Assembly: GCF_002812955.1 (NCBI RefSeq)
Contig: NZ_PFXK01000010.1
Location: forward strand, 1 to 64,000
Source: Vibrio sp. HA2012
GTDB lineage: Bacteria; Pseudomonadota; Gammaproteobacteria; Enterobacterales; Vibrionaceae
Reading direction: 5' to 3'
Length of the DNA: 64,000 nt
Notes under the pieces: generated by a model
The model's input: the letters and a program-made list of their open reading frames with translations, nothing else
The model's database searches: none
Told to the model about the DNA's origin: nothing
Program-made: the position numbers and the translations under genes
Shown here: piece after piece, positions 18,091 to 30,802 of the stretch
How the letters are laid out: every line of letters starts with the position of its first letter
Position numbering within the stretch: the first letter of the stretch is position 1

Positions 18091-18147
18091 GCTATCCTCA
18101 TAATAAGCAATAGCCTTAAACTCACCCTTTCTGACGGGCGTTTAAGG
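18091..18147 (-). promoter_or_regulatory. ROSE-like RNA thermometer in the ibpA leader
   Basis: In the minus-strand transcript the hairpin at 18114-18147 pairs CCTTAAAC with GTTTAAGG, with an inner CCC/GGG. A second hairpin at 18091-18114 has the outer stem GCTAT/ATAGC and encloses TTGCT opposite the ribosome site AGGA. UUGCU pairing to AGGA with a looped-out or syn G is the hallmark of ROSE thermometers found before hsp20 genes. The ATG follows three bases after the hairpin. At low temperature the ribosome site would be hidden. Confidence 0.8.
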
Positions 18148-18285
18148 TAATTAGCTCAAACATTCCTTACCGGACATGCCTGTCTAATTTGCGTTTACAT
18201 TGTGTGCTTTCCTTTACGTCTGTCACGACTGTGACCAAACAGGACAAGCGGTTCCGGGATCCATTTGGCATTCCCTTCATTATTA

Positions 18286-18313
18286 ATATAGGTCCGCATA
18301 CATCAGTTTCAAG
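18286..18313 (-). promoter_or_regulatory. Sigma-32 (heat-shock) promoter for ibpA
   Basis: On the minus strand CTTGAA (18308-18313, continuing with A) and ACCTATAT (18286-18293) are separated by 14 bases. The sigma-32 consensus is CTTGAA then CCCCATNT at 13-14 bases; the -10 matches six of eight. It would give a leader of about 190 bases, long enough for several hairpins. Confidence 0.65.
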
Positions 18314-18435
18314 GGAAAAAATAAAAAAAGATCGCATGTCTCATATTAGTATTCAGCTATTAGTCATCCTATGAGCTGTTCACTACAATACATCACCTCA
18401 GTTAATCTTATTAACCGAATATATTCAGAGGTTTT

Positions 18436-19263
18436 ATGTGCTGGTTACTTAAAAACTTCCTGTTGCTTTTGATGCTATGGATTACTGGTATCTTCCCGTC
18501 AGTAGCAAAAAATACTGAGCAAATAATCCTGACAGCCTTTCACTATCCGCCTTATATGGATGAATCCCAGCCTTCAGGCGGAGTATTCTGTGAACTGGTC
18601 TCTGCCGCCTATAAAGCCAGTGGCTATACTGTCACATACCGCTTTTACCCTCTTATGCGTTCAACCAAATATGTTTTGTCAGGAACAGCATTAGGCCAGC
18701 TAGGTACGGAATGGAATTTTCCTGAAGCCAGCAGGAATAAGGATATAACACCGGTTCCTCTGTTCTATTACCGGGTAGTTGGCTTTTACCGTAAAGACCG
18801 TTTCAGCAACATACGTTTCAGCTCCCTTGCTGATCTGTCAAATTATCATCTGGGGGTTATTCTTGGCAGCTCTGATGCACAGATATTTAAGACCGTACAC
18901 AACCTGATGGTAGAGGAAGTATCTCAGGGAGAGCAGATGTTTAAAAAAGTACAGGTCAACCGTAACGATATAGGATTTATGGCAGAATTAAGCGGCCTTT
19001 CGATTCTGCAACGAGATTACCAGGATCAACTGGATCAGTGGGTAATGACAGAAGATATTATTCAGGGATTGGTCGCACAAGTGGTTTTTTCCAGAAAATA
19101 CCCGGATGCAGAAAAGTACATAGAGGCACTACAATCAGGTATCAGAACCATCCGCAGTAACGGTACTTATACCCGGATTTTTGAAAAATATTATGGTAAA
19201 GGCCGGTTGCCAGCTAAAGTCAGTGATATTAATCAAAAGGCTTACAGTATTCCAAAAACATAA
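18436..19263 (+). CDS. Periplasmic solute-binding protein, family 3 (orphan)
   Basis: This 275-residue secreted protein has a signal peptide of about 25 residues (LLKNFLLLLMLWITGIFPSV) followed by a family-3 solute-binding fold. The opening strand ILTAFHYPPYMDES, near residue 32, is typical of polar amino-acid receptors. AGAGG precedes the ATG. No ABC membrane or ATPase gene is adjacent. It may serve a transporter encoded elsewhere or be a stand-alone sensor-like protein. The substrate cannot be predicted. It lies between ibpA and gyrB and ends in a convergent hairpin. Confidence 0.82.
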   Translation: MCWLLKNFLLLLMLWITGIFPSVAKNTEQIILTAFHYPPYMDESQPSGGVFCELVSAAYKASGYTVTYRFYPLMRSTKYVLSGTALGQLGTEWNFPEASRNKDITPVPLFYYRVVGFYRKDRFSNIRFSSLADLSNYHLGVILGSSDAQIFKTVHNLMVEEVSQGEQMFKKVQVNRNDIGFMAELSGLSILQRDYQDQLDQWVMTEDIIQGLVAQVVFSRKYPDAEKYIEALQSGIRTIRSNGTYTRIFEKYYGKGRLPAKVSDINQKAYSIPKT

Positions 19264-19285
19264 ACACCACCCGAAGGTGGTGTTT
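19262..19285. terminator. Hairpin between the binding-protein gene and gyrB
   Basis: AAACACCACC and GGTGGTGTTT form a perfect ten-base-pair stem with a four-base CGAA loop. It lies between two converging genes. The T-tails are short on both strands, so strength is uncertain; it probably serves both directions. Confidence 0.65.
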
Positions 19286-19317
19286 GGTTATATGATAATC
19301 CGTATCGTAATTACAAA

Positions 19318-21738
<2,421 letters not shown>

Positions 21739-21753
21739 TTACTCTCTCATTAG

Positions 21754-22833
21754 TTATCCTTGCTCTATTCTGCCATGTTCCACATGAAACATCCTGCCAT
21801 TTTTATCTTGCATATCTGCAACTTGGCCGACAGTAATAGAACTTACAAAAACCTGTGCCCCCGTCTGTTTCAAACAATCTGCTAACCGTTCGCGACGTTG
21901 GCTGTCTAATTCTGACGCAAAATCATCTATCAAATAGATGCACTGCTTGCCGGTCAACTGAGTTAAATGCTGTCCCTGCGCAACCCGCAAAGCACAAACC
22001 ATAAGTTTCAACTGACCACGTGACAACACATCCTCTACTGGAGTGCCATTCACTTTTATTCGGAGATCTGCTTTGTTCGGCCCACTGAAGGTATAACCAA
22101 GCTGCTGATCCCGTTCAAAATTCTGTTCAAGAATATCCAGATATGGGGTATTTTTATCCCACCCTCGGTAATACGCTATCTGAATATCAAATTCCGGCAA
22201 AAAATGACGACAGATTTTTTCAGCAACCTGTGTCATTTGTTCAATATACCCAGCCCTCAGTTGACTGATACTTTCTGCCAATTGTGCTAATTGGCTATCC
22301 CAATAACTCAGTTCCCGGTAACTATGCGCTCTTTTCAACAACGCATTACGCTGTTTATTCAGTCGCTTCAGCCGACTCCAGACGTCATAAAACTGCGGTT
22401 TAGTATGAAATACCCCCCAGTCAATAAATGCCCGCCGGTATTTGGGGCCGTCTGTCAGTAGCTCAAACCCTTCCGGATGAATCAACTGCAGAGGCAAAAC
22501 CTGGGCCAGTTGTGAAATCTTTTGTCCGGATTGGCCGCCTATTTTAACCTCTGTTGAGCCATCACGCTGTTTATTTATGCCAATTGGCAGCTCAAATTGA
22601 TCCGGGTTCAAAAAACGCCCATGAACAAACAGTTCATTACATTCATTCTGAATGATACGTCCGGTCAGTGAACTCTTAAATGAACGTCCGTGCCCAAGTA
22701 AATAAATTGCTTCCAGTATACTGGTTTTACCACTACCGTTAGGACCGATAAGAAAATTAAAGCCTGGTGACAATTCAATATCACAGGCTTTGATATTACG
22801 AAACTGCTGAACAATTAAACGGGTCAGTGGCAT
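21754..22833 (-). CDS. recF: DNA replication and repair protein RecF
   Basis: This 359-residue SMC-like ATPase (E. coli 357) helps load RecA on gapped DNA with RecO and RecR. The Walker A loop [18 protein letters not shown] is near residue 30. The ABC-type signature region [17 protein letters not shown] is near 270, followed by Walker [13 protein letters not shown]. It lies 17 bases after dnaN. A parS-like sequence overlaps its 3' end. Confidence 0.96.
   Translation of the reverse strand: MPLTRLIVQQFRNIKACDIELSPGFNFLIGPNGSGKTSILEAIYLLGHGRSFKSSLTGRIIQNECNELFVHGRFLNPDQFELPIGINKQRDGSTEVKIGGQSGQKISQLAQVLPLQLIHPEGFELLTDGPKYRRAFIDWGVFHTKPQFYDVWSRLKRLNKQRNALLKRAHSYRELSYWDSQLAQLAESISQLRAGYIEQMTQVAEKICRHFLPEFDIQIAYYRGWDKNTPYLDILEQNFERDQQLGYTFSGPNKADLRIKVNGTPVEDVLSRGQLKLMVCALRVAQGQHLTQLTGKQCIYLIDDFASELDSQRRERLADCLKQTGAQVFVSSITVGQVADMQDKNGRMFHVEHGRIEQG
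21776..21791. other. Candidate parS site inside the recF 3' end
   Basis: TGTTCCACATGAAACA matches 14 of 16 bases of the parS consensus TGTTTCACGTGAAACA. Its TGTTCC start equals the Pseudomonas parS variant. The core carries one change (CACATG for CACGTG). It lies 9 kb from oriC. Confidence 0.5.
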
Positions 22834-22850
22834 TATATAGCGTTCTGATC

Positions 22851-23951
22851 TTAAAGTCTGATTGGCATAACCACATACATGGCACTGTCATCTTCAGTAT
22901 TTTCAATCAGAGCACTGGCATTGGCATCTGACATAGACACCCTTACACTTGTGCATTTCAGCGTATTCAGAACATCCAGCACATAACTGACGTTAAATCC
23001 TATCTCCAGCGCGTCACCTTCAAAATTCACATCCAGCATTTCTTCAGCTTCTTCCTGCTCTGGATTATTAGCAGTAATACGCATTTCATTCCCGCTCAGG
23101 TTAACCCTTACCCCTCGGAATTTTTCATTGGACAGTATTGCCGCCCGGGAAAAAGCCTGACGTAATGCTTCACACCCAGCTTCCAGCGTTTTATTCGTAT
23201 TCTGTGGCAGAACCCGACGATAATCAGGAAAACGACCATCCACCAGCTTAGAAGTAAAAATAAAATTATTCACGTCAGCACGCAGGTTTGACTGCCCAAC
23301 CTGCAATGTGACCAGGCTATCCTGAGCATCCAGCAAACGAACCAGTTCCTGAATACCTTTGCGCGGAACAATAACCTGCTTAGCTTCAAAATTATCTCCC
23401 AGCGTTACCTGAGCTACCGCCATACGGTGTCCGTCCGTCGCTACAGAACGGAATGTCGAACTTTCAGTTTCAAACAGCATACCGTTCAGATAATAACGAA
23501 CATCCTGATTGGCCATAGAAAACTGAGTTTTCTCTATCAATGAACGCAGTTCACCCTGAGTCAGGGTAATATTAACTTCCGTCTGCCAGTCTTCAATATT
23601 AGGAAAATCCTGAGCAGGTAAGGTTGCCAGAGAAAAACGGCTACGTCCGGATCTTACCTGAATACGCTCACCTTCCAGCACAACAGTAATTATCGCATCA
23701 TCCGGCAAACCACGACAAATATCGAGAAACTTACGTGAAGGAACCGTAATACTTCCTGCTTCTGTATCACTTTCAAGAGCCAAACGTGCCACCAGTTCTA
23801 CTTCCAGATCCGTAGCCGTAATCGTTAACGTATTATCTTCTACTTTAAGCAGCAGATTACCCAGTATAGGCAATGTCGGACGCCCACCCAGAGCACCGGA
23901 AACCTGTTGTAACGGTTTAAGCAATTGACTGCGAGCGATGGTAAATTTCAT
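22851..23951 (-). CDS. dnaN: DNA polymerase III beta sliding clamp
   Basis: This 366-residue sliding clamp (E. coli 366) tethers polymerase III and other factors to DNA as a dimeric ring. It has the usual three tandem clamp domains of about 120 residues each. The N-terminal [20 protein letters not shown] and C-terminal ending [11 protein letters not shown] are characteristic. It lies between dnaA and recF, in the usual order. Confidence 0.98.
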   Translation of the reverse strand: MKFTIARSQLLKPLQQVSGALGGRPTLPILGNLLLKVEDNTLTITATDLEVELVARLALESDTEAGSITVPSRKFLDICRGLPDDAIITVVLEGERIQVRSGRSRFSLATLPAQDFPNIEDWQTEVNITLTQGELRSLIEKTQFSMANQDVRYYLNGMLFETESSTFRSVATDGHRMAVAQVTLGDNFEAKQVIVPRKGIQELVRLLDAQDSLVTLQVGQSNLRADVNNFIFTSKLVDGRFPDYRRVLPQNTNKTLEAGCEALRQAFSRAAILSNEKFRGVRVNLSGNEMRITANNPEQEEAEEMLDVNFEGDALEIGFNVSYVLDVLNTLKCTSVRVSMSDANASALIENTEDDSAMYVVMPIRL

Positions 23952-24001
23952 ATCTGTCTCTTAGTTATCTGTCCTATCCGGGGCAACCCCATATATGAAT
24001 A

Positions 24002-25402
24002 TTAAGAAGAAAGGGTACGGATCAGGTTGGAGTAGTCTTCTTTTATATCATGACTCTCTTCACGCAACTGCTCTATCTTACGGCAGGCATGAAGAACGGT
24101 AGTATGATCTCGTCCACCAAAAGCATCACCGATTTCCGGCAAGCTGTGGTTAGTCAACTCCTTAGCCAGAGCCATCGCTAACTGACGTGGACGAGCAACC
24201 GAACGGGAGCGGCGTTTAGAAAGCAGATCGGCTACCTTAATTTTGTAATATTCAGCGACTGTCTTCTGAATATTATCAATAGTAACCAGCTTCTCCTGCA
24301 GTGCCAGTAAATCTCTGAGTGCTTCACGGACAAAATCAATCGTTATCGGACGCCCGGTAAAATTCGCATTGGCAATAACCCGGTTCAGAGCACCTTCTAG
24401 TTCCCGGACATTGGAACGCAAACGTTTAGCAATAAAGAAAGCCACTTCATCAGCCAGATGAATCTGATGCGCTTCAGCTTTCTTCATCAGAATTGCCACA
24501 CGAGTTTCCAGTTCCGGCGGCTCAATAGCAACCGTCAGCCCCCAGCCAAAACGAGATTTTAACCGATCTTCCACACCGTTAATCTCTTTAGGATAACGGT
24601 CAGATGTCAGGATAATCTGCTGATTGCCTTCCAGTAAGGCATTAAAAGTATGAAAAAATTCTTCCTGTGAACGCTCTTTATTAGCAAAAAACTGAATATC
24701 ATCGATCAGCAACGCATCAACACTGCGATAATAACGCTTAAATTCTTCAATCGCATTATTTTGCAGTGCCTTTACCATATCCTGCACAAAGCGCTCTGAA
24801 TGCATATATACCACTTTAGCATTCGGCTTATTGTCCACTATCGCATTGCCTACTGCGTGTAACAGGTGTGTTTTACCCAGGCCTGTTCCACCGTATAGAA
24901 ACAAAGGGTTATACGCTGCACCAGGGTTATCTGCAACCTGACGAGCCGCAGCCAGGCCAAGCTGGTTCGATTTACCTTCCACAAAGTTATTGAATTTATG
25001 CTTAGGATTGACATTCGAACGATGATTGATATGTACAACCTCCGATTCATCATCCCAGGTTTTGTGTACCGGTCTCTGAGCCTGTAAACGGGCAGGAGCA
25101 GAAGACTCTGCAGCCACATCCGCTGGAGTTTTCTTCGGTACCGGAGGCGCTGACACTGGACGACTGCCCACTTCAAAACGCAGATTGGGAATATCTGAAC
25201 CACAGTATTCCTGTAACAGACGGGTAATACTGTTCAGATACTTGTCCCGGACCCAGTCCAGAACAAAACGGTTAGGGGCAAATAACGTCAGGGTATTGTC
25301 ATTGAGCTCAGCCTGCAGCGGTCTGACCCACATACTGAATTCTGTAGCTGGTAGCTCCTCCTGAAGCTGTTGCAGACATTGCAACCAAAGCGAAGATGAC
25401 AC
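24002..25402 (-). CDS. dnaA: Chromosomal replication initiator DnaA
   Basis: This 466-residue AAA+ initiator binds 9-mer boxes at oriC and melts the unwinding region. Domain I (1-80) binds partners, and a short linker follows. The AAA+ domain has Walker [10 protein letters not shown] (171-179), Walker [10 protein letters not shown] and a sensor-2 region [11 protein letters not shown]. Domain IV carries the DnaA signature [20 protein letters not shown] near the C-terminus. It starts with GTG (25400-25402) after a G-rich ribosome site, as in E. coli. DnaA boxes upstream suggest autoregulation. Confidence 0.98.
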   Translation of the reverse strand: MSSSLWLQCLQQLQEELPATEFSMWVRPLQAELNDNTLTLFAPNRFVLDWVRDKYLNSITRLLQEYCGSDIPNLRFEVGSRPVSAPPVPKKTPADVAAESSAPARLQAQRPVHKTWDDESEVVHINHRSNVNPKHKFNNFVEGKSNQLGLAAARQVADNPGAAYNPLFLYGGTGLGKTHLLHAVGNAIVDNKPNAKVVYMHSERFVQDMVKALQNNAIEEFKRYYRSVDALLIDDIQFFANKERSQEEFFHTFNALLEGNQQIILTSDRYPKEINGVEDRLKSRFGWGLTVAIEPPELETRVAILMKKAEAHQIHLADEVAFFIAKRLRSNVRELEGALNRVIANANFTGRPITIDFVREALRDLLALQEKLVTIDNIQKTVAEYYKIKVADLLSKRRSRSVARPRQLAMALAKELTNHSLPEIGDAFGGRDHTTVLHACRKIEQLREESHDIKEDYSNLIRTLSS

Positions 25403-25764
25403 GGTGCCCCCAAAATAAATGTCGGTGTGTTGTGAAAGGTGGATAATTTTAGCGCTAGTCTCAGAAGATCGCCAGCAAATGATCTGTGATCCAGTGAATA
25501 AGATCTTAGTTATTCACAAATATTCACCGTTACATAACCGGATCCAGCGGTTTTTTCCCATGGATATTCACAAAAATGTAACCGGGCTGACGTTAAGAAA
25601 AAAGTTATCCCCACAACAAACAAGAACAGGAAACCTTACTAGCTCACCGCTTATTCACAACTTACTCCATTTAATCCACAGATCTATACAGATGGATCCC
25701 TCTCAGAGTAGCAACAATTTAGTATTCCGAAAGAAAAGATCCTTGAGATTTAGTTGGCACAACG
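25403..25764. promoter_or_regulatory. dnaA upstream control region with DnaA boxes
   Basis: The 554-base gap between dnaA (minus) and rpmH (plus) contains several DnaA-box-like 9-mers: TTATTCACA (25510-25518), TTATCCCCA (25605-25613), TTATTCACA (25651-25659) and TAATCCACA (25672-25680). Several GATC sites also lie here. This fits autoregulation of dnaA and Dam/SeqA control. It lacks the AT-rich 13-mers, so the origin proper is assigned to the mioC-mnmG gap instead. Confidence 0.7.
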
Positions 25765-25770
25765 TATAAT
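25743..25770 (+). promoter_or_regulatory. rpmH promoter
   Basis: TTGAGA (25743-25748) and a perfect TATAAT (25765-25770) are 16 bases apart and point at rpmH. A long leader of about 180 bases follows, including a CCTCT...AGAGG hairpin near 25834-25850. Confidence 0.75.
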
Positions 25771-25956
25771 CCGTCGTCCGGAATTATCGTTAGACCGATT
25801 ATTGACTCTTTAGCAGTCAGTGATTACAATTCCGCCTCTTTGTTGAGAGGCGTCGGTTTTCTCTCTTTCTCTGTTACAGGAGAAATAAAAGAGAAAGTAT
25901 GCCCACGCCGGGTTTAACAAAAACCTAAAAACTACTGATCAGTAAAGGTATTAACC

Positions 25957-26091
25957 ATGAAACGCACTTTTCAACCTTCAGTTCTAAAGCGTAAACGTAC
26001 TCACGGTTTCCGTGCTCGTATGGCAACTAAGAACGGTCGTAAAGTAATTAATGCTCGCCGTGCGAAAGGCCGTAAGCGCCTGTCAAAATAA
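25957..26091 (+). CDS. rpmH: 50S ribosomal protein L34
   Basis: This 44-residue, very basic protein is the large-subunit protein L34. It begins [20 protein letters not shown], essentially the universal sequence, and ends KGRKRLSK. It is the first gene of the conserved rpmH-rnpA-yidD-yidC set. The RNase P protein gene begins 12 bases after its stop. Confidence 0.98.
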   Translation: MKRTFQPSVLKRKRTHGFRARMATKNGRKVINARRAKGRKRLSK

Positions 26092-26103
26092 TTCGCGATT
26101 ATT

Positions 26104-26460
26104 TTGACTAAGTACGCGTTCAATCGGGAGTTACGTTTGTTAACTCCCGAACATTATCAAAATGTCTTCCAGCAAGCACACAGTGCTGGCTCCCCTCATT
26201 TTACTATCATTGCCCGGAATAACTCTCTTTCACACCCTCGTTTAGGTTTAGCCGTTCCGAAAAAACAGATAAAAACTGCTGTTGGCCGAAATAGGTTCAA
26301 ACGACTAGCCAGAGAAAGTTTCCGTATCCAACAGCATCAGCTTCCGCATAAAGATTTTGTTGTTATTGCGAAGAAAAGTGTTCAGGATTTGAGTAATGAT
26401 GAAATATTTAAGCTATTTAATAAACTATGGCGTCGCCTCTCTCGCCCTTCACGTGGCTAG
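26104..26460 (+). CDS. rnpA: Ribonuclease P protein component
   Basis: This 118-residue basic protein subunit of RNase P helps the catalytic RNA remove tRNA 5' leaders. The conserved RNA-binding segment [14 protein letters not shown] lies around residue 60. The best start is TTG at 26104, giving [17 protein letters not shown], the normal N-terminus; no good ribosome site is seen, so translation may be coupled to rpmH. It overlaps yidD by 34 bases. Confidence 0.93.
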   Translation: MTKYAFNRELRLLTPEHYQNVFQQAHSAGSPHFTIIARNNSLSHPRLGLAVPKKQIKTAVGRNRFKRLARESFRIQQHQLPHKDFVVIAKKSVQDLSNDEIFKLFNKLWRRLSRPSRG

Positions 26461-26684
26461 CTATCGGCCTCATCAATATCTATAGATGGGTGATAAGTCC
26501 GCTTATCGGCCCCCGCTGCCGCTTTACTCCAACCTGTTCTCAATATGCAATAGAAGCATTAAAAGCTCACGGTTTTGTAAAAGGGTGTTGGTTATCTGCT
26601 AAACGTCTATTAAAATGCCATCCTTTGAATGAAGGGGGATATGACCCCGTTCCTCCAGTACAAGAAACAGACAGAGATAAATAA
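26427..26684 (+). CDS. yidD: Membrane protein insertion efficiency factor YidD
   Basis: This 85-residue protein is defined by [19 protein letters not shown], near residues 31-50. It associates with the inner membrane and aids YidC-dependent insertion. The start lies inside the end of rnpA, a conserved overlap. yidC begins two bases after its stop. Confidence 0.95.
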   Translation: MASPLSPFTWLAIGLINIYRWVISPLIGPRCRFTPTCSQYAIEALKAHGFVKGCWLSAKRLLKCHPLNEGGYDPVPPVQETDRDK

Positions 26685-26686
26685 CG

Positions 26687-28312
26687 ATGGATTCTCAACG
26701 TAATATCCTGCTTCTGGCACTGGCTCTGGTTTCTTTCCTGCTGTATCAACAGTGGCAGGTTGAGAAGAATCCTGAGTATCAGCGTACAGAACAGCAGGCA
26801 CAAACCAGCAGTACCTTACCTGCCCCATCAATTGCTGATGAATTAGACCCTGCGCCGCAACAAAACGCATCGGCCAAACTTATCACAGTGACAACAGACG
26901 TACTGACTCTGTCTATTGACACTTTTGGTGGAGATGTCGTACTGGCTCAGTTAAATGAGTATGCAAAAGAAGAAGGCTCAGATACGCCTTTTACTTTGCT
27001 GAAAAAAGGCTCAGAGCATACCTATATCGCTCAAAGTGGCCTGGTTGGTCCTCAGGGTATCGATCAGAGCAGCACCAGCCGTCCTGTCTATCAGGTTGCA
27101 GAAGATACATTTGCTATGGCTGATTCACAAGATGAACTGCGAGTTCCTCTGAACTATACAGCGAATGATATCCAGTACACGAAAACATTTATTCTAAAGC
27201 GCGGCGCTTATGATATTGATGTTCAGTACGATATCATCAACCAATCTGGCAATGACGCAACATTAGGTATGTATGCGCACCTGCGCCAGAATGTCGTGGA
27301 TGCAGGTGGAAGTCTGGCAATGCCAACTTACCGTGGCGGCGCTTATTCAACCCACGAAACCCGCTATAAAAAATACAGCTTTGATGACATGCAGGATCGT
27401 AATTTGTCCCTGAACCTGCCAGATGGTGAAGGCTGGGCAGCCATGCTGGAGCACTACTTTGCTTCTGCATGGATTCCGCGTAATGCCGCAGGTTCAAATC
27501 TGTACACCCGCGTGATAGGCAACATGGGTGATATCGGTATCCGCATGCCAAATAAAACCATTACCTCTGGTGAGCAAGGTCAATTCTCAGCCACGTTATG
27601 GGTTGGTCCTAAGCTACAGAGTGAAATGGCAGCCGTTGCTCCAAACCTTGATCTGGTTGTTGATTACGGCTGGCTATGGTTTATAGCCAAGCCCTTGCAC
27701 TGGCTACTTTCTGTTATTCAGGGAATAGTTGTCAACTGGGGTATTGCGATTATGGTTCTGACCTTTATCGTGCGCGGAGCCATGTATCCGCTAACTAAAG
27801 CCCAGTACACTTCCATGGCCAAAATGCGTATGTTGCAGCCGAAACTGCAGGCGATGCGCGAACGCATTGGTGACGACCGTCAGCGTATGAGCCAGGAGAT
27901 GATGGAACTGTATAAGAAAGAGAAGGTAAACCCACTGGGTGGCTGTTTGCCAATCTTCCTGCAGATGCCTATATTTATATCCCTGTACTGGTCTCTGATG
28001 GAATCAGTTGAACTGCGTCATTCTCCATTCTTTGGCTGGATTACTGACCTGTCAGCTCAGGACCCTTATTACATCCTGCCACTTCTGATGGGCGTCAGTA
28101 TGTTTATGATTCAGAAAATGAGCCCGTCAACCGTCACAGATCCAATGCAGCAGAAGATCATGATGTTCATGCCGGTCATGTTCACCTTCTTCTTCCTGTT
28201 CTTCCCATCAGGTCTGGTACTGTACTGGCTGGTATCTAACGTAGTAACCCTTATTCAGCAGACGCTTATTTATAAGAATCTGGAAAAGAAAGGCTTACAC
28301 TCTAAGAAGTAA
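26687..28312 (+). CDS. yidC: Membrane protein insertase YidC
   Basis: This 541-residue insertase (E. coli 548) places proteins in the inner membrane alone or with SecYEG. It has an N-terminal membrane anchor ([17 protein letters not shown]), a large periplasmic domain to about residue 330, and five C-terminal membrane segments. The conserved arginine of the hydrophilic groove is in [20 protein letters not shown]. The basic tail [12 protein letters not shown] fits ribosome contact. ATPase subunit c, encoded in this window, is a classic client. Confidence 0.97.
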   Translation: MDSQRNILLLALALVSFLLYQQWQVEKNPEYQRTEQQAQTSSTLPAPSIADELDPAPQQNASAKLITVTTDVLTLSIDTFGGDVVLAQLNEYAKEEGSDTPFTLLKKGSEHTYIAQSGLVGPQGIDQSSTSRPVYQVAEDTFAMADSQDELRVPLNYTANDIQYTKTFILKRGAYDIDVQYDIINQSGNDATLGMYAHLRQNVVDAGGSLAMPTYRGGAYSTHETRYKKYSFDDMQDRNLSLNLPDGEGWAAMLEHYFASAWIPRNAAGSNLYTRVIGNMGDIGIRMPNKTITSGEQGQFSATLWVGPKLQSEMAAVAPNLDLVVDYGWLWFIAKPLHWLLSVIQGIVVNWGIAIMVLTFIVRGAMYPLTKAQYTSMAKMRMLQPKLQAMRERIGDDRQRMSQEMMELYKKEKVNPLGGCLPIFLQMPIFISLYWSLMESVELRHSPFFGWITDLSAQDPYYILPLLMGVSMFMIQKMSPSTVTDPMQQKIMMFMPVMFTFFFLFFPSGLVLYWLVSNVVTLIQQTLIYKNLEKKGLHSKK

Positions 28313-28331
28313 TATTCTCAGATAAACGAAG

Positions 28332-28355
28332 AAAGGCGGCCAAAAGGTCGCCTTT
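28332..28355 (+). terminator. Terminator of rpmH-rnpA-yidD-yidC
   Basis: AAAGGCGGCC and GGTCGCCTTT pair around an AAAA loop, followed by TTGTTTT. The stem is nearly identical to the atp-operon terminator at 42117-42140. Confidence 0.93.
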
Positions 28356-28488
28356 TTGTTTTAGCCTGATTACAATTTAGCTAATTTCATTATTCATACA
28401 GAAGGCAATGTATTGATTTGGCAAGATGAGATAACTTTTTCCAGGCTCTTGTCAAAGATATACCCCTCTCTATTTTGGTAACACAAAC

Positions 28489-29850
28489 ATGACAACAGAC
28501 ACTATCGTTGCTCAAGCCACAGCCCCCGGCCGTGGTGGCGTAGGTATCATCCGGGTATCAGGCCCTCTTGCATCTCACGTAGCACAAGAGATCACCGGAA
28601 AGCTTCTCCGACCACGCTATGCTGAATATCTGCCGTTTACAGCAAAAGACGGAACAGAACTTGATCAGGGAATAGCCCTATTTTTCCCAAACCCAAACTC
28701 ATTTACCGGAGAAGATGTTCTGGAACTGCAGGGGCATGGTGGACCGGTTGTTATGGATATGCTGATCCAGCGTATTTTGCATATCGACGGAATTCGTCCA
28801 GCCCGCCCGGGAGAATTTTCCGAACGAGCTTTCCTGAACGATAAAATGGATCTGACGCAGGCAGAAGCTATCGCAGATCTGATCGATGCCAGTTCAGAAG
28901 AAGCAGCCAGATCCGCACTAAAATCACTGCAAGGGCAATTTTCCAGACGGATCCACACTCTGGTTGAGTCCCTGATCCATTTGCGTATTTATGTCGAAGC
29001 CTCTATCGACTTTCCCGAAGAAGAAATCGATTTTCTGGCCGATGGAAAAGTGGCGGCAGATTTGCAAGAGATTATAGATAATCTGAATGCGGTACGGCAG
29101 GAAGCTAATCAGGGAGCTATTATGCGTGAAGGCATGAAAGTCGTAATAGCTGGACGCCCGAATGCTGGAAAATCCAGCCTGCTGAATGCATTATCCGGCA
29201 AAGATTCAGCCATAGTGACCCATATAGCAGGTACTACACGCGATGTACTGCGCGAACATATTCATATTGATGGCATGCCGCTGCATATCATTGATACAGC
29301 CGGCCTGCGGGATGCCTCCGATGAAGTGGAAAAGATAGGTATTGACCGGGCATGGGACGAAATTATTCAGGCCGACAGGGTGCTATTTATGGTAGACAGT
29401 ACTACCACAGAGGCTACTGACCCCAAAGAGATCTGGCCTGATTTCATAGATCGTCTTCCTGATAATATAGGCATGACCGTGATCCGCAATAAATCCGATC
29501 AAACCAGGGAACAGTGCGGGATCTGTCATGTCAGCACACCAACACTCATCCGTCTGTCTGCAAAAACTGGGGCTGGTATTGATGCTCTACGAACCCACTT
29601 AAAAGAATGCATGGGATTTGCCGGTAATACGGAAGGAGGCTTTATGGCCCGCAGACGACACCTGGATGCATTAGAACACGCAGCAGAACATCTCCAGACT
29701 GGACAACAGCAGTTAGAAGGCTTTATGGCCGGAGAAATACTGGCAGAAGAACTGCGTATCTGTCAGCAGCATCTAAACGAAATCACCGGTGAATTCAGTT
29801 CTGACGATCTGTTGGGCAGGATATTCTCTTCATTCTGTATCGGGAAATGA
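28489..29850 (+). CDS. mnmE: tRNA modification GTPase MnmE
   Basis: This 453-residue GTPase works with MnmG to make the 5-carboxymethylaminomethyl group on wobble uridines. It has an N-terminal folate-binding domain, a helical domain and an inserted G domain with GRPNAGKSS (222-230), DTAGLRD and NKSD. The C-terminal CIGK motif (450-453) holds the catalytic cysteine. Its partner mnmG lies just across oriC. Start is ATG 28489. Confidence 0.97.
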   Translation: MTTDTIVAQATAPGRGGVGIIRVSGPLASHVAQEITGKLLRPRYAEYLPFTAKDGTELDQGIALFFPNPNSFTGEDVLELQGHGGPVVMDMLIQRILHIDGIRPARPGEFSERAFLNDKMDLTQAEAIADLIDASSEEAARSALKSLQGQFSRRIHTLVESLIHLRIYVEASIDFPEEEIDFLADGKVAADLQEIIDNLNAVRQEANQGAIMREGMKVVIAGRPNAGKSSLLNALSGKDSAIVTHIAGTTRDVLREHIHIDGMPLHIIDTAGLRDASDEVEKIGIDRAWDEIIQADRVLFMVDSTTTEATDPKEIWPDFIDRLPDNIGMTVIRNKSDQTREQCGICHVSTPTLIRLSAKTGAGIDALRTHLKECMGFAGNTEGGFMARRRHLDALEHAAEHLQTGQQQLEGFMAGEILAEELRICQQHLNEITGEFSSDDLLGRIFSSFCIGK

Positions 29851-29889
29851 TTTCAAGAGTAGATACAACATGAGCTTCAGGAGAACAGT

Positions 29890-30324
29890 ATGATTCATAT
29901 TATCACAGGAAGTACGCTTGGCGGAGCCGAGTATGTCGGGGATCACCTGAGTGATCTGTTACAGGAAAAAGGACTGCAGACTGAAATCCATAACCAGCCA
30001 GAATTTAGTACTATTCCCGCTGATGGTATTTGGTTAATTATCACCTCAACTCATGGCGCAGGAGAGTATCCAGATAGCATCAGGCCTTTTATTACTACTC
30101 TGCAGAATACTCCCCCAAGAACAGATAAGCTTCGATATGCTGTAATCGCTATAGGGGATTCCAGCTATGATACTTTCTGTGCAGCAGGTAAACATGCATT
30201 CCGCTTACTCAGTGATATAGGAGCAACACCAATAAGTGAGTGTCTGCTGATTGACATACAGGAACATACTGTCCCGGAAGAGCCGGCAGAAAACTGGTTA
30301 CTAGAACACATCAGCCAGTTTTAA
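29890..30324 (+). CDS. mioC: Flavodoxin-like protein MioC
   Basis: This 144-residue FMN-binding flavodoxin has its phosphate loop in [15 protein letters not shown] at residues 6-20. E. coli MioC (147) is linked to biotin synthase activity in vitro, and its transcription runs towards oriC. AGGAG lies before the ATG. It sits immediately beside oriC, between mnmE and mnmG, the canonical gammaproteobacterial layout. Confidence 0.93.
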   Translation: MIHIITGSTLGGAEYVGDHLSDLLQEKGLQTEIHNQPEFSTIPADGIWLIITSTHGAGEYPDSIRPFITTLQNTPPRTDKLRYAVIAIGDSSYDTFCAAGKHAFRLLSDIGATPISECLLIDIQEHTVPEEPAENWLLEHISQF

Positions 30325-30327
30325 TCC

Positions 30328-30355
30328 TTAAGGCAGATAGAAATATCTGCCTTAA
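30328..30355 (+). terminator. Terminator of mioC
   Basis: TTAAGGCAGATA and TATCTGCCTTAA form a perfect 12-base-pair stem with a GAAA loop and T-rich tail. It would keep mioC transcription out of the origin. Confidence 0.9.
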
Positions 30356-30429
30356 TTGTTTATTTTCATAGTGTTACACAAAAAAGCATACCTTACTCAC
30401 AACATATCCTATTTTATACTAAATATCTT

Positions 30430-30710
30430 CATCAGCATGTGGATAAAAATAGATCTTTTCGGTGATTAACCTATAGTTATCCCAATAACAAGATCTATCA
30501 AAAACGATCCTTGTGAATAACCTGCATTTTTGATCCCAGTTAATACACGAAAGGATCATAGATAGATCACAACAAATGATCCTTAAAATCACATTGATCT
30601 TATTGATCATTTTCCACTTATCCACATGATCGTCTCCCCTTAATAATAGATCTAATAAAAGATCTATATATAGATCTTATATATATTAAAGAGATCCAGA
30701 TAAGATCGAA
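30430..30710. other. oriC: Chromosomal replication origin oriC
   Basis: The mioC-mnmG gap has the full set of origin elements in the E. coli order. DnaA boxes are R4-like TGTGGATAA (30438-30446), R3-like TTATCCCAA (30477-30485), R2-like TGTGAATAA (30512-30520) and R1 TTATCCACA (30618-30626). The AT-rich unwinding region with repeated GATCT motifs is 30641-30706, next to R1. I count 15 GATC sites between 30452 and 30707, far above chance, as expected for Dam methylation and SeqA binding. The rest of the 478-base gap is the mioC terminator and the mnmG upstream region. Confidence 0.95.
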
Positions 30711-30802
30711 AAAAAGCAGAAAGCATTTTCTCACCCATATAAACAAGGTAAAATATCGCTCTTTTGTCTACTTCCTGTTTTGGTTACCCCTGAGGTCGAT
30801 CC

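Noticed and set aside
25403..25764. dnaA-rpmH gap as the replication origin
   Set aside because: It has DnaA-box-like sequences but no AT-rich 13-mer array or dense GATC cluster; the mioC-mnmG gap has the whole set.
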